Below are positions 54,231 to 62,619 of a stretch of 64,000 nt of DNA, piece by piece. The translations under genes were made by a program, and so were the position numbers. Source of the stretch: Paenibacillus vini (GTDB lineage: Bacteria > Bacillota > Bacilli > Paenibacillales > Paenibacillaceae); the NCBI RefSeq assembly GCF_018403325.1, contig NZ_BOSL01000020.1:1-64000 (forward strand). Reading direction: 5' to 3'. Positions within the stretch are counted from its first letter, which is position 1, and every line of letters starts with the position of its first letter. Under the pieces are notes generated by a model. It had not been told where the DNA came from, did no database searches, and saw only the letters and a list, made by a program, of their open reading frames with translations.

Positions 54231-56855
54231 ATGAAAGCAAGTGAAATTCGCTCCAAATGGCTGCAGTTTTTTGCCGGTAAAGGACATAAGGTCGAGCCTA
54301 GCGCCTCGCTCGTTCCCCATAACGATCCGTCCCTGTTGTGGATCAATGCCGGTATGGCGCCGCTCAAAGCCTATTTTGACGGCCGCGTGAAACCGGAAAA
54401 CCCGCGTTTGACCAATTCTCAGAAGTGTATCCGCACCAACGACATCGAGAATGTCGGCAAGACTCGCCGGCATCATACGTTTTTTGAAATGCTAGGCAAT
54501 TTCTCGATCGGTGATTACTTCAAAGAAGAAGCGATTACCTGGGCTTGGGAATTCTTGACCGGAAAAGACTGGATCGGATTTGATCCGGAACGCTTGTCGG
54601 TCACCGTTTATCCGGAGGATGAAGAGGCCTTCAAACTGTGGAATGAAAAAGTCGGCCTTCCGGCCGAACGCATCATTAAACTGGAAGATAACTTCTGGGA
54701 CATCGGCGAAGGTCCATGCGGACCGTGCACGGAAATTTTCTATGACCGCGGAGACGCTTACGGCGATCTGTCCGATCCCGAATGCTTCCCTGGCGGGGAG
54801 AACGAGCGCTTCCTGGAAGTCTGGAATCTTGTTTTCTCCCAATTCAATCACAATAAAGACGGCAGCTATACTCCGCTTCCCAACAAAAATATCGATACCG
54901 GCGCCGGTCTGGAACGGTTTGCTTCCATTCTGCAGAACGTCAATTCCAACTTTGACACCGACTTGTTCCAGCCGATCATTGCCAAGACGGCTTCGCTGGC
55001 AGGCGTGACTTATGGAGTTAAAGAGGAAACGGACGTAGCGTTCAAAGTCATCGCCGACCATATTCGTACGGTCGCCTTTGCGGTAGCGGACGGCGTGCTT
55101 CCTTCCAACGAAGGTCGCGGTTATGTTATCCGCAGATTGCTCCGCCGTGCGGTACGTTACGGAAAAATGATCGGGCTGGACAAACCTTTTATGTACAACC
55201 TGGTGGACACGGTTGGCGAAATCATGGGTAGCTACTATACGGATGTCGTTACGAAACGCGAATTCATCGAGAAGGTTATCCGCTCGGAGGAAGAACGTTT
55301 CCATGAAACGCTCAGCGACGGTCTGGCTATCCTGGCCGACGTAAGCGCCGAAGCCAAAGCGGCCGGACGCAACCTGATCAGCGGCGCGGATGCGTTTAAA
55401 TTGTACGATACGTACGGCTTCCCGCTGGATTTAACGGAAGACTTCGCAGCCGAACAAGGACTTGGCGTTGACCGCGAAGGGTTCGAAGCGGCGATGGAAG
55501 AGCAGCGCGAGCGCGCACGGGCTGCCCGTCACGATAGCGGAAGCATGAAGGTTCAGGGCGGCGTCCTTTCAGATTTCACGACTAAAACGGAATTCATTGG
55601 ATATAATGAGCTTGATGCGGTGACTGAAATCGTAGCGATTATTTCGGACGACCAATTTGTCGATTCGCTCGCATCCGGCCAGTCGGGGCAGATCATTTTG
55701 GCGAAGACGCCATTCTATGCCGAAAGCGGCGGCCAGGTCAGCGACCAAGGGACGATCCGCAGCGGCTCCGGCACGGCGTCGGTACAGGGCTTGTTCAAAG
55801 CTCCGCACGGCCAGCATGTTCATCAGGTTACGGTGACTTCCGGCGAACTGCGTACCGGTTCGGAAGCAACCGCAGAGGTCAACGGGGAAATGCGCCGGGA
55901 CATCGTGAAGAACCATACAGCAACCCATTTGCTTCATAAGGCGTTAAAAGAAACGCTGGGCGAGCATGTCAATCAAGCGGGTTCCCTGGTTGAACCTCAG
56001 CGTCTTCGTTTCGACTTCTCCCATCTGGGCAGCATTTCGCCGGAGGAACTGGTGGAGATCGAGCGCCGGGTCAACGAGCAAATCTGGAATTCTCTGAATG
56101 TCCTGATTGAATTGAAGCCGATTGATGAAGCAAAGGCTATGGGGGCTATGGCGCTCTTTGGCGAAAAATACGGCGATGTCGTCCGGGTCGTTCAAGTCGG
56201 CGGTTACAGCCTTGAGCTGTGCGGCGGCTGCCATGTAAACAATACGTCGGAAATCGGTCTGTTCAAGCTGGTGAGCGAAAGCGGAATTGGCTCGGGAGTA
56301 CGACGGATCGAAGCGGTAACCGGCCGCGGAGCGTATATGTTCATGGACGGTCAATTGGATATTCTGAAGCAATCGGCAGGATTGCTGAAGTCTAATTTGA
56401 ACGATGTCCCTAAGCGGATCGAGGCTTTGTATCAGCAGCTTAAAGATTTGGGCCGCGAGAATGAATCGCTGCAAAGCAAACTTAGCTCCATTGAAGCTGG
56501 AGAACTGACAGATAAAGTTGTCGTTGTGGGTCAAACCAAGCTCCTGTCCGCAAACGTTCAAGCAGGCAGTATGGATGCGTTGCGCGGACTTGCCGACGAA
56601 TTGAAGGTGAAGCTGCCGGATACCGTGCTTGTGCTTGGAGCTGCCATGGATGACAAAGTAAACTTCGTCGTGGTTGTACCGCAGGATGAAGTGAAACGAG
56701 GCCTTCATGCCGGCAAGCTCGTCAAAGAAGTCGCTGCGGTTTGCGGCGGCGGCGGAGGCGGACGCCCGGATATGGCTCAGGCCGGAGGCAAGGATGTCAC
56801 CAAGCTGGAAGAGGCGCTCAAGCTGCCGGAGCAATGGATCGCATCGCAGGCATAG
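54231..56855 (+). CDS. alaS: Alanyl-tRNA synthetase
   Basis: An 874-residue class II synthetase. The catalytic domain shows [31 protein letters not shown] and [11 protein letters not shown]. The editing domain has its zinc site in [11 protein letters not shown] and CGGCHVNN, and the C-terminal DHHA1/C-Ala domain ends with [15 protein letters not shown]. Length is normal. Controlled by the T-box leader; followed by a gap full of repeats. Confidence 0.97.
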   Translation: MKASEIRSKWLQFFAGKGHKVEPSASLVPHNDPSLLWINAGMAPLKAYFDGRVKPENPRLTNSQKCIRTNDIENVGKTRRHHTFFEMLGNFSIGDYFKEEAITWAWEFLTGKDWIGFDPERLSVTVYPEDEEAFKLWNEKVGLPAERIIKLEDNFWDIGEGPCGPCTEIFYDRGDAYGDLSDPECFPGGENERFLEVWNLVFSQFNHNKDGSYTPLPNKNIDTGAGLERFASILQNVNSNFDTDLFQPIIAKTASLAGVTYGVKEETDVAFKVIADHIRTVAFAVADGVLPSNEGRGYVIRRLLRRAVRYGKMIGLDKPFMYNLVDTVGEIMGSYYTDVVTKREFIEKVIRSEEERFHETLSDGLAILADVSAEAKAAGRNLISGADAFKLYDTYGFPLDLTEDFAAEQGLGVDREGFEAAMEEQRERARAARHDSGSMKVQGGVLSDFTTKTEFIGYNELDAVTEIVAIISDDQFVDSLASGQSGQIILAKTPFYAESGGQVSDQGTIRSGSGTASVQGLFKAPHGQHVHQVTVTSGELRTGSEATAEVNGEMRRDIVKNHTATHLLHKALKETLGEHVNQAGSLVEPQRLRFDFSHLGSISPEELVEIERRVNEQIWNSLNVLIELKPIDEAKAMGAMALFGEKYGDVVRVVQVGGYSLELCGGCHVNNTSEIGLFKLVSESGIGSGVRRIEAVTGRGAYMFMDGQLDILKQSAGLLKSNLNDVPKRIEALYQQLKDLGRENESLQSKLSSIEAGELTDKVVVVGQTKLLSANVQAGSMDALRGLADELKVKLPDTVLVLGAAMDDKVNFVVVVPQDEVKRGLHAGKLVKEVAAVCGGGGGGRPDMAQAGGKDVTKLEEALKLPEQWIASQA

Positions 56856-56861
56856 CCCCAG

Positions 56862-57121
56862 GCCGAATTCAAGCTTCGAAGTCGAATAAGCACCTGGATT
56901 TCACTTCGTGATCAAAAGACAGCGGCTTTTCAGCACCGAGAGCATCCGGATTTCACTTCGTGATCAAAAGTCAACGGCTTTTCAGCACCGAGAAGGTTGG
57001 ATGAAGGCAGGCACTGAGTAGCGGAGCGTAGGAAAGTCCTACGTGAGCAACGGAAGGGCCGGACAGAATTCAAGATTCGATGTCGAATAACACCTGTGAA
57101 TTCACTTCGTGATCAAAAGTC
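56862..57121. repeat. Dispersed hairpin-element cluster, copy B
   Basis: Two near-identical 45-base blocks starting GGATTTCACTTCGTGATCAA lie at 56896 and 56948 (52 bases apart), each ending CTTTTCAGCACCGAG; a shorter copy lies near 57097. Between them, 56991-57080 repeats the core of the element at 21985-22146. The hairpin CGTAGGA/TCCTACG (57027-57043) keeps pairing although its bases differ from copy A. The rest of the 372-base gap has no gene. Confidence 0.8.
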
Positions 57122-57227
57122 GTTGTTGAAAATTTCCTTATGGGGCCCATGGTATGATATAGTAATGATAGATAAAGACGAAATCAGCTGCGGGATTTCC
57201 GCAGGTCTGAAGAAGCGAGGTGTCATC

Positions 57228-57488
57228 ATGGACTCCATGGATAAAACCGTCAAGTTCAACGTCACGGGCGATGAGCGGGAAGCGTCTGCGCAGGAAATCC
57301 TACTTGCGGTTTACGAGGCGCTCCAGGAGAAGGACTACAACCCGATTAACCAGATTGTAGGTTACTTGTTGTCCGGGGACCCGGCATATATTCCGCGCCA
57401 CAATAATGCGAGAAGCATGGTTCGCAAGAAAGAGCGCGACGAACTGATTGAAGAGCTGGTCAGATATTATCTTGCCGGCCACCGTTAG
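57228..57488 (+). CDS. IreB-family regulatory phosphoprotein (YrzL-like)
   Basis: An 86-residue soluble protein whose signature [21 protein letters not shown] is nearly invariant in the family. In Enterococcus IreB is phosphorylated by the kinase IreK and tunes cephalosporin resistance; in Bacilli its role is less clear. ATG 57228 after GCGAGGTG gives the family length; a longer in-frame reading from 57096 would cover repeat sequence. First of the yrzL-ruvX-yrzB operon. Confidence 0.92.
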   Translation: MDSMDKTVKFNVTGDEREASAQEILLAVYEALQEKDYNPINQIVGYLLSGDPAYIPRHNNARSMVRKKERDELIEELVRYYLAGHR

Positions 57489-57496
57489 GAGATAGG

Positions 57497-57913
57497 ATGA
57501 AAATATTGGGTTTGGATTATGGGGACCGGCGGATCGGTGTGGCCGTTAGCGATGCTTTCGGCTGGACCGCCCAGGGTTTGACGGTGATCGAACGTCGCCA
57601 TGAAGGCGGCGATTTTGACCGCATCTCGGAATTGGTATCGGAGCATGGTGTGGAGGAAGTCGTTGTAGGGCTGCCGAAGAACATGAACGGTACCATCGGA
57701 CCCCGCGGTGAGATTTGTATTGCCTTTGCCGAGGAACTGAAGACGATTCTTCAGATTCCCGTTCATTTATGGGATGAGCGTTTGACCACGGTATCCGCAC
57801 ATCGGACTCTGATCGAAGCGGATGTCAGTCGGAAAAAGCGCAAAGGGGTCGTTGATAAGATGGCCGCAAGCTTGATTTTGCAAAATTATTTGGACTCTAA
57901 GAGTCAAAGGTGA
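57497..57913 (+). CDS. ruvX: RuvX/YqgF-type RNase H-fold nuclease
   Basis: A 138-residue protein with the RNase H-like fold: [19 protein letters not shown] (first acidic residue), [17 protein letters not shown], and [15 protein letters not shown] (acidic cluster). Family members process pre-16S rRNA or resolve junctions. ATG 57497 follows TTAGGAGATAGG eight bases after the IreB-type gene, and the order matches B. subtilis yrzL-yrrK-yrzB. Confidence 0.94.
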   Translation: MKILGLDYGDRRIGVAVSDAFGWTAQGLTVIERRHEGGDFDRISELVSEHGVEEVVVGLPKNMNGTIGPRGEICIAFAEELKTILQIPVHLWDERLTTVSAHRTLIEADVSRKKRKGVVDKMAASLILQNYLDSKSQR

Positions 57914-57925
57914 GGGTGATCGCAC

Positions 57926-58243
57926 ATGTCTAAAGATCGTATCGGCAATGAAGAAGAACCGGAAATTATTTATATTCCCGACGAAGAGGGCAACGAAGAA
58001 GAATTCGAAGTCATTATGAAATTCGAAGTCGACGGTTCGGACGCCAAGTATATGATGGTCGTTCCTCTGGATTCCGCTGAGAGTGAAGATGAAGAGAGCG
58101 AAGAAGTATACGCATTCCGTTACGAAGAAGACGGAGATGACCTGAAGCTATACACTATTGAGAGCGACGAAGAGTGGGAAATCGTTGAAGAGACGTTTAA
58201 TACGCTGATCGACGAGTTCGACGGGGAGGATGACCGTGACTGA
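57926..58243 (+). CDS. DUF1292 protein (YrzB-like)
   Basis: A 105-residue acidic protein rich in Glu and Asp with the DUF1292 pattern EVIMKFEVDGSDAKYMMVVPL, then VYAFRYEEDGDDLKLYTI and a DEEWEIVEETFNTL ending. Function unknown. It overlaps the next gene, a second DUF1292 member, by eight bases. Confidence 0.88.
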   Translation: MSKDRIGNEEEPEIIYIPDEEGNEEEFEVIMKFEVDGSDAKYMMVVPLDSAESEDEESEEVYAFRYEEDGDDLKLYTIESDEEWEIVEETFNTLIDEFDGEDDRD

Positions 58244-58538
58244 TTATTCAGCGGATCAGGTGATCTGGACTTCCCGTGTCACCGACGCTTTTGGTCCTGT
58301 AGTTGAATTGCAGGATGACCAGGGCAAGGTATCTTATTACAACGTCGAGAAAGAATTCGATGTAGCCGGCGCTTCCTATGCTGTTCTTCGTTCGGAGAAC
58401 GGTAATGAAGATGATGAGCCGGAGATTTTCAAAATTTTGACGGCTGCGGACGGTTCCCTTGAACTCGTTACCATTGATGATGACGATGAATGGGAAAATG
58501 TGTCTGAATTGTATGATGAATTAACCTTCCCGGAATAG
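58236..58538 (+). CDS. Second DUF1292-like protein
   Basis: A 100-residue acidic paralogue of the preceding gene: YAVLRSENGNEDDEPEIFKI, SLELVTIDDDDEWENVSELY. It starts VTDYSADQVIWTSRVTDAFG, unlike its neighbour. GTG 58236 is chosen since GGGGAGG lies six bases upstream; the ATG at 58230 abuts that site. B. subtilis has only one gene (yrzB) here, so this is a local duplication. Function unknown. Confidence 0.8.
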   Translation: MTDYSADQVIWTSRVTDAFGPVVELQDDQGKVSYYNVEKEFDVAGASYAVLRSENGNEDDEPEIFKILTAADGSLELVTIDDDDEWENVSELYDELTFPE

Positions 58539-58579
58539 ACCGGGAAGGCATACCTATGGTAATATAGACCGGACTGAGA

Positions 58580-58604
58580 AGAGCGGGACAACCGCTCTTT
58601 TTGG
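58580..58604 (+). terminator. Terminator of the ireB-ruvX-DUF1292 operon
   Basis: AGAGCGG pairs with CCGCTCT over GACAA and runs into TTTTT. A second hairpin CCTTCCCGG/CCGGGAAGG sits 30 bases earlier (58525-58548), overlapping the stop codon. Confidence 0.85.
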
Positions 58605-58706
58605 ATTGTTTAGAATCTATATTTTCCGGGAATTCCCGAGGTACAAACCATCGAATTAGACAATAGGGCAACACACTAATTCGAAGATTATAAAGGAGTT
58701 GAGCGG

Positions 58707-59759
58707 TTGAAGAGGGCGCTGAAATGGCTTATTTCGATCATTCTAATCATCGTTATCGCCGGTGCCGCCGGCGGGTTGTATGTATATAACGGAATGCAGC
58801 CCGTAAAGGCATCGGAGCAGCCTGTGAAATTTACGATCGAGCCTGGAACTGGAACGAACGGCATTGCCGAAATTTTAGAGGATCAAGGACTGATTAAAAA
58901 TTCCTTTTTATTCCTTTCCTATTTGAAATGGAAATCCGAGGGGAGCCGTTTTCAAGCCGGTGTGTACGAGCTCAACCCAGGCGCGACTTATGAAGAGATT
59001 ATCGCCAAGCTTAATAGCGGCGACGTAGTGAAAGCTGAAATGATCCGCTTTACGATTCCGGAGGGATTCACCGTGACTCAGATGGCGGACAAATTGGCTG
59101 AGCAAGGGATCGCGAATAAGGAAGTATTTTTGGATCTGGCAAAACAGGCAACAGGATTAAGCAATGCATTGCTTGCGGATCTTTCGGATAGTGACCAGCT
59201 CACTTTTAAGCTGGAGGGCTATTTGTTCCCTGAAACGTATGAACTGAAAAAAGGAAGCACGGAGACGGACATCGTACAGCGGATGTTTGAAGAAACAAGC
59301 AAGCGGCTGGATGAAATTCCGGATTTCCGCGAGAAGCTGGCCCAGCGGGGAATGAGCTTGAATGAACTTATGACCGTGGCTTCGCTGGTAGAACGCGAGG
59401 TGGTTGCGGATAACGAACGCGCGCTTGTGGCCGGCGTTATCTACAATCGTCTGGCTGAAGGAATGAAGCTGGAAATTGACGCTACGGTACAGTACTTATT
59501 GGGTAAGCCTAAAGAACGGTTGATGAATTCCGATTTGCGAAGCGTTGACAGCCCGTACAACACTTATCTTTATGAAGGACTTCCGCCGGGTCCCATTGCG
59601 GCGCCTAGTTTGAAATCGATTGAGGCGGCGCTTGAGCCGGAATCTTCGGAATATCTTTTTTATGTGACAAAAAAAGATGGCAGCGGAGAGCATCTGTTTG
59701 CCAAAACGTATAATGAACATTTGAAGAACATCAAGAAAAGCAAGGCTGCGGCCGAATAA
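58707..59759 (+). CDS. mltG: Endolytic peptidoglycan transglycosylase MltG
   Basis: A 350-residue membrane-anchored enzyme that cuts nascent glycan strands and so sets their length. One N-terminal span (about 5-25), then a LysM-like part (KFTIEPGTGTNGIAEILEDQ, SYLKWKSEGSRFQAGVYELN) and the YceG catalytic domain. The catalytic Glu is in VASLVEREV; other conserved parts are YNRLAEGMKLEIDATVQYLL and SPYNTYLYEGLPPGPI. TTG start after AAAGGAG. An inverted repeat CGAATTAG/CTAATTCG (58652-58683) lies just upstream. Confidence 0.95.
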   Translation: MKRALKWLISIILIIVIAGAAGGLYVYNGMQPVKASEQPVKFTIEPGTGTNGIAEILEDQGLIKNSFLFLSYLKWKSEGSRFQAGVYELNPGATYEEIIAKLNSGDVVKAEMIRFTIPEGFTVTQMADKLAEQGIANKEVFLDLAKQATGLSNALLADLSDSDQLTFKLEGYLFPETYELKKGSTETDIVQRMFEETSKRLDEIPDFREKLAQRGMSLNELMTVASLVEREVVADNERALVAGVIYNRLAEGMKLEIDATVQYLLGKPKERLMNSDLRSVDSPYNTYLYEGLPPGPIAAPSLKSIEAALEPESSEYLFYVTKKDGSGEHLFAKTYNEHLKNIKKSKAAAE

Positions 59760-59773
59760 CTGAGGTGGATAAC

Positions 59774-60706
59774 ATGGGTAACAAACCGGAACTGCTCGTT
59801 CCCGCCGGATCCTTGAAGGAACTGGAGACTTATCTCGCGGCGGGAGCAGATGCGGTATTGATCGGAGAAGCGAAATACGGTATGCGTTTGCCGGGCGATT
59901 TTGCATTGACGGACATTGCTGAGGCTGTCGCATACGCGCATGAGCGTGAGGCCAAGGTCTACGTTAGTATCAATAAGCTGCTTCATAATGAACAATTGGA
60001 AGAACTTCGGCATTATGTAACCGAGCTCTCGAAGGCGGGCATCGACGGAATTCAATTCGGCGATCCGGCCGTACTTCAGACTGTCCGGGAAATCGCCCCG
60101 CAAATTTCGCTTCACTGGAACGCCGAGATGACTTCAACGAATTATTCCACAGCGAATTATTGGGGTACCAAAGGAGCGAGCCGTGTCGTACTCGCCCGCG
60201 AATTGAATATGGACGAGATTACAGAGATGCAGCCTGAGCTGAACATTGACTCGGAAGTACAAGTTCACGGGATGACCAATATTTATCATTCCAAGCGGCG
60301 CCTGGTTCACAGTTATATGACGCATCAGGGTCGGCCGGTCGATGGCGGAAGCCTGGACAAAGATCGCGGCTTATTCCTGGTCGAAGCGGAACGCCCTGAT
60401 GAGAAGTTCCCGATTTACGAAGATGAAAACGGGACTCATATTATGAGTTCCGATGATATTTGCATTTTGGAAGACCTCCATCTGCTGATGGCTTCGGGGG
60501 TAGACAGTTTTAAAATCGAAACCTTGTTCAAGCCGTCCGCATACAACGAAACGGTCATCCGGATCTATCGCCAAGCGATCGATACCTATTTTCAGGACCC
60601 GGAAAATTACGAGTTTGACGAGGAATGGATGGAAAGCATCCGCCGGGTTCAGGATCCCGAGCGTGAGCTCTCTTTCGGCTTCTTTTACAAGGAACAGGTA
60701 TATTAA
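59774..60706 (+). CDS. trhP1: U32-family tRNA 5-hydroxyuridine synthesis protein, TrhP1/YrrN type
   Basis: A 310-residue U32 'peptidase-like' protein: KPELLVPAGSLKELETYLAA, VYVSINKLLHNEQLEELRHY, DGIQFGDPAVLQTV, and GVDSFKIETLFKPSAYNETV. In B. subtilis yrrN and yrrO (trhP1, trhP2) are needed for 5-hydroxyuridine at tRNA position 34, with prephenate as cofactor source. ATG 59774 follows GAGGTG. The methyltransferase gene trmR (yrrM), which in B. subtilis lies between mltG and yrrN, is absent here. Confidence 0.88.
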   Translation: MGNKPELLVPAGSLKELETYLAAGADAVLIGEAKYGMRLPGDFALTDIAEAVAYAHEREAKVYVSINKLLHNEQLEELRHYVTELSKAGIDGIQFGDPAVLQTVREIAPQISLHWNAEMTSTNYSTANYWGTKGASRVVLARELNMDEITEMQPELNIDSEVQVHGMTNIYHSKRRLVHSYMTHQGRPVDGGSLDKDRGLFLVEAERPDEKFPIYEDENGTHIMSSDDICILEDLHLLMASGVDSFKIETLFKPSAYNETVIRIYRQAIDTYFQDPENYEFDEEWMESIRRVQDPERELSFGFFYKEQVY

Positions 60707-60759
60707 TTGATCTGTGCGGAGCGGGACGTTTGAATCTGGAGAAACAATAGTGTTCGCCT

Positions 60760-60816
60760 TTGCTGCCGAATTATTACCTTGTCTGATTTAATAAAATCAA
60801 ATAATTCGGGCAGCAA
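60760..60816. repeat. Long hairpin between the two U32 genes
   Basis: TTGCTGCCGAATTATT (60760-60775) pairs with AATAATTCGGGCAGCAA (60800-60816) with one bulged G; the loop holds a smaller TGATTT/AAATCA pairing. No T-run follows, so it may be a processing or stability signal rather than a terminator. Confidence 0.65.
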
Positions 60817-60881
60817 CAGCGATCGGAAGATCAAACGGCGTGCGTAGCATGCTTTTTATAAACATTAAGAGGTGAACGAAG

Positions 60882-62216
60882 ATGCAAACAGCGGAGAAAC
60901 ACAGCCCGAAATATACGGGGAAGCGGCACCGGTTAGAGAAACCGGAGCTGCTCGCTCCAGCGGGGAACCTCGAAAAACTGAAATTTGCGATTCATTACGG
61001 GGCGGATGCCGTATATATCGGAGGACAAAAATACGGCCTTCGTTCCAATGCCGACAACTTCAGTTTTGAGGAAATGCGCGAAGGGGTCGAGTTTGCCAAA
61101 AAGTACGGCGCCAAAGTATTCGTAGCAACCAATATCTATGCTCATAATGAGGACCTGGACGGGATCGAGGAATACCTGCGCAATTTATATGAGGCGGGAA
61201 TTTCCGCCGTCATCGTTGCGGACCCGATCATAGTCGACACTGCCCGCCGGGCGGTACCGGGACTGGAAGTCCATCTCAGCACCCAGCAATCGACGGTAAA
61301 TTGGCAGGCCGTGAAGTTTTGGAAAGAGGAAGGTTTGCCGCGGGTAGTTCTGGGCCGGGAGACGAGTCTCGAAGAAATCGAAGAGATCAAAAAACATGTC
61401 GACGTTGAAATCGAAGCGTTCATCCACGGTGCGATGTGTTCTTCTTATTCCGGACGCTGCGTGCTGTCCAACCATTTTACGGACCGCGACTCCAACCGGG
61501 GCGGCTGCTGCCAGTCTTGCCGCTGGAAGTACGATTTGTTCGAGGACAGCCGTCCTGAGACAGCCTGGATTTCGGAAGAGGAAGCTATGGGAGATCCGGT
61601 GCTGCAACAATTCCAGCTCGGCGTGACCCAACTGCCGTTGTTTGAGGAACAGGATAATGCTTTTACTATGGGATCCAAAGATCTTTGCATGATCGAACAT
61701 GTTCCCGATTTGATTGATGTAGGCGTGGACAGTTTCAAAATAGAAGGCCGGATGAAATCGATTCACTATGTCGCAACTGTGGTCAATGTGTACCGGCAAG
61801 CGATTGACTCCTATATGGCCGACCCGGATAACTATGTCTTGAAGCCCGAATGGATCGAGGAGATCAACAAGGCGGCAAACCGGCCGTTGAACACTGGATT
61901 TTTCTATGATACCCCGGATCATGAGGATCACATTTACGAGCCCGAGGAAAAAGCGGCTCCTTATGATTTTGCCGGTCTGGTCATGGAATATGACGAGGCT
62001 ACCGGCATGGCGGTTATCCAGCAACGCAACCATTTCAAACCGGGACAGGAAGTGGAGTTCTTCGGACCGGGCGGCACGTTCTTCAAACAGGTCGTTGAAC
62101 AGATTTGGGACGAAGAAGGCAATGAACTGGACGCGGCGCGTCATCCGCTGCAAAAAGTAAAAATCAAAGTTGACCAGCCTGTTTCCTACTTCGATATGAT
62201 GCGCAAAAAGAAATAG
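60882..62216 (+). CDS. trhP2: U32-family tRNA 5-hydroxyuridine synthesis protein, TrhP2/YrrO type
   Basis: A 444-residue U32 protein, larger partner of the preceding gene. It has the U32 signature EAFIHGAMCSSYSGRCVLSN, the cysteine cluster RGGCCQSCRWKYDL, ADAVYIGGQKYGLR near the start and GVDSFKIEGRMKSIHYVATV. The C-terminal beta domain (about 365-444, AGLVMEYDEATGMAVIQQRN) is typical of YrrO/YegQ. The four cysteines suggest an iron-sulfur cluster, as proposed for this family. Strong AGAGGTGA site. Confidence 0.9.
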   Translation: MQTAEKHSPKYTGKRHRLEKPELLAPAGNLEKLKFAIHYGADAVYIGGQKYGLRSNADNFSFEEMREGVEFAKKYGAKVFVATNIYAHNEDLDGIEEYLRNLYEAGISAVIVADPIIVDTARRAVPGLEVHLSTQQSTVNWQAVKFWKEEGLPRVVLGRETSLEEIEEIKKHVDVEIEAFIHGAMCSSYSGRCVLSNHFTDRDSNRGGCCQSCRWKYDLFEDSRPETAWISEEEAMGDPVLQQFQLGVTQLPLFEEQDNAFTMGSKDLCMIEHVPDLIDVGVDSFKIEGRMKSIHYVATVVNVYRQAIDSYMADPDNYVLKPEWIEEINKAANRPLNTGFFYDTPDHEDHIYEPEEKAAPYDFAGLVMEYDEATGMAVIQQRNHFKPGQEVEFFGPGGTFFKQVVEQIWDEEGNELDAARHPLQKVKIKVDQPVSYFDMMRKKK

Positions 62217-62230
62217 AACTCCGTTTGTAG

Positions 62231-62269
62231 CACCCCTGACCAAGTCAAAAACTTGGCAGGGGTTTTTGT
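62231..62269 (+). terminator. Terminator after trhP2
   Basis: ACCCCTGACCAAGT pairs with ACTTGGCAGGGGT (one bulge) and is followed by TTTTTG. Confidence 0.88.
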
Positions 62270-62464
62270 TTTGATATGCAAATGTATAAATTCAGTTTGA
62301 AAAATCATCCATTCGAGAGGATTCAGCCAGAAGGGATGTTCTGCGATAGTGGTTGAATTTCCCAGCTTTCTTGGGACTTTACTAGGAGAAACGTTTGCAC
62401 AAAAAGTTCACTTAGGACTAAAGACCCTTTTTTGAGTTTCGCTAGATTTTTTAACCTAAAAATT

Positions 62465-62492
62465 TAAATTCGTCCCTGCAATCTGCCGATAT
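62465..62492 (+). promoter_or_regulatory. Sigma-D (flagellar/chemotaxis) promoter
   Basis: TAAA (62465-62468), 16-base spacer, GCCGATAT (62485-62492). The -10 is an exact match to the B. subtilis sigma-D consensus, and the downstream gene is a chemotaxis receptor, so function and promoter agree. In the 200 bases before it only a small hairpin TCCCA/TGGGA (62360-62376) was noted. Confidence 0.88.
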
Positions 62493-62501
62493 TAAAGAGG
62501 A

Positions 62502-62596
62502 AGTCGTCAATTACTGTCGAATGATGTAAGGTATATGAAAAGAAATTTCAGGTATTAAAGGCATGACCTCAAACCTAATTTGAGGGTGCGACGACT
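62502..62596 (+). other. Structured 5' leader of the chemotaxis receptor gene
   Basis: AGTCGTC (62502-62508) pairs perfectly with GACGACT (62590-62596) and encloses two hairpins, TGAAA/TTTCA near 62535-62550 and ACCTCAAA/TTTGAGGGT (62566-62587). The closed three-part shape could be a regulatory RNA domain, but it matches no riboswitch that I recognise. Confidence 0.4.
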
Positions 62597-62619
62597 ATTA
62601 TGAGCGGTGGGTGATTGAG

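Noticed and set aside
61185-62243. 352-codon reading frame antisense to trhP2
   Set aside because: It mirrors a well-conserved gene and shows no protein-like motif or ribosome site.
62340-62600. Cyclic-di-GMP riboswitch before the chemotaxis receptor
   Set aside because: The characteristic GEMM sequences (CACGCACAGGGCAAACC, GACGCAAAGCC) are absent.
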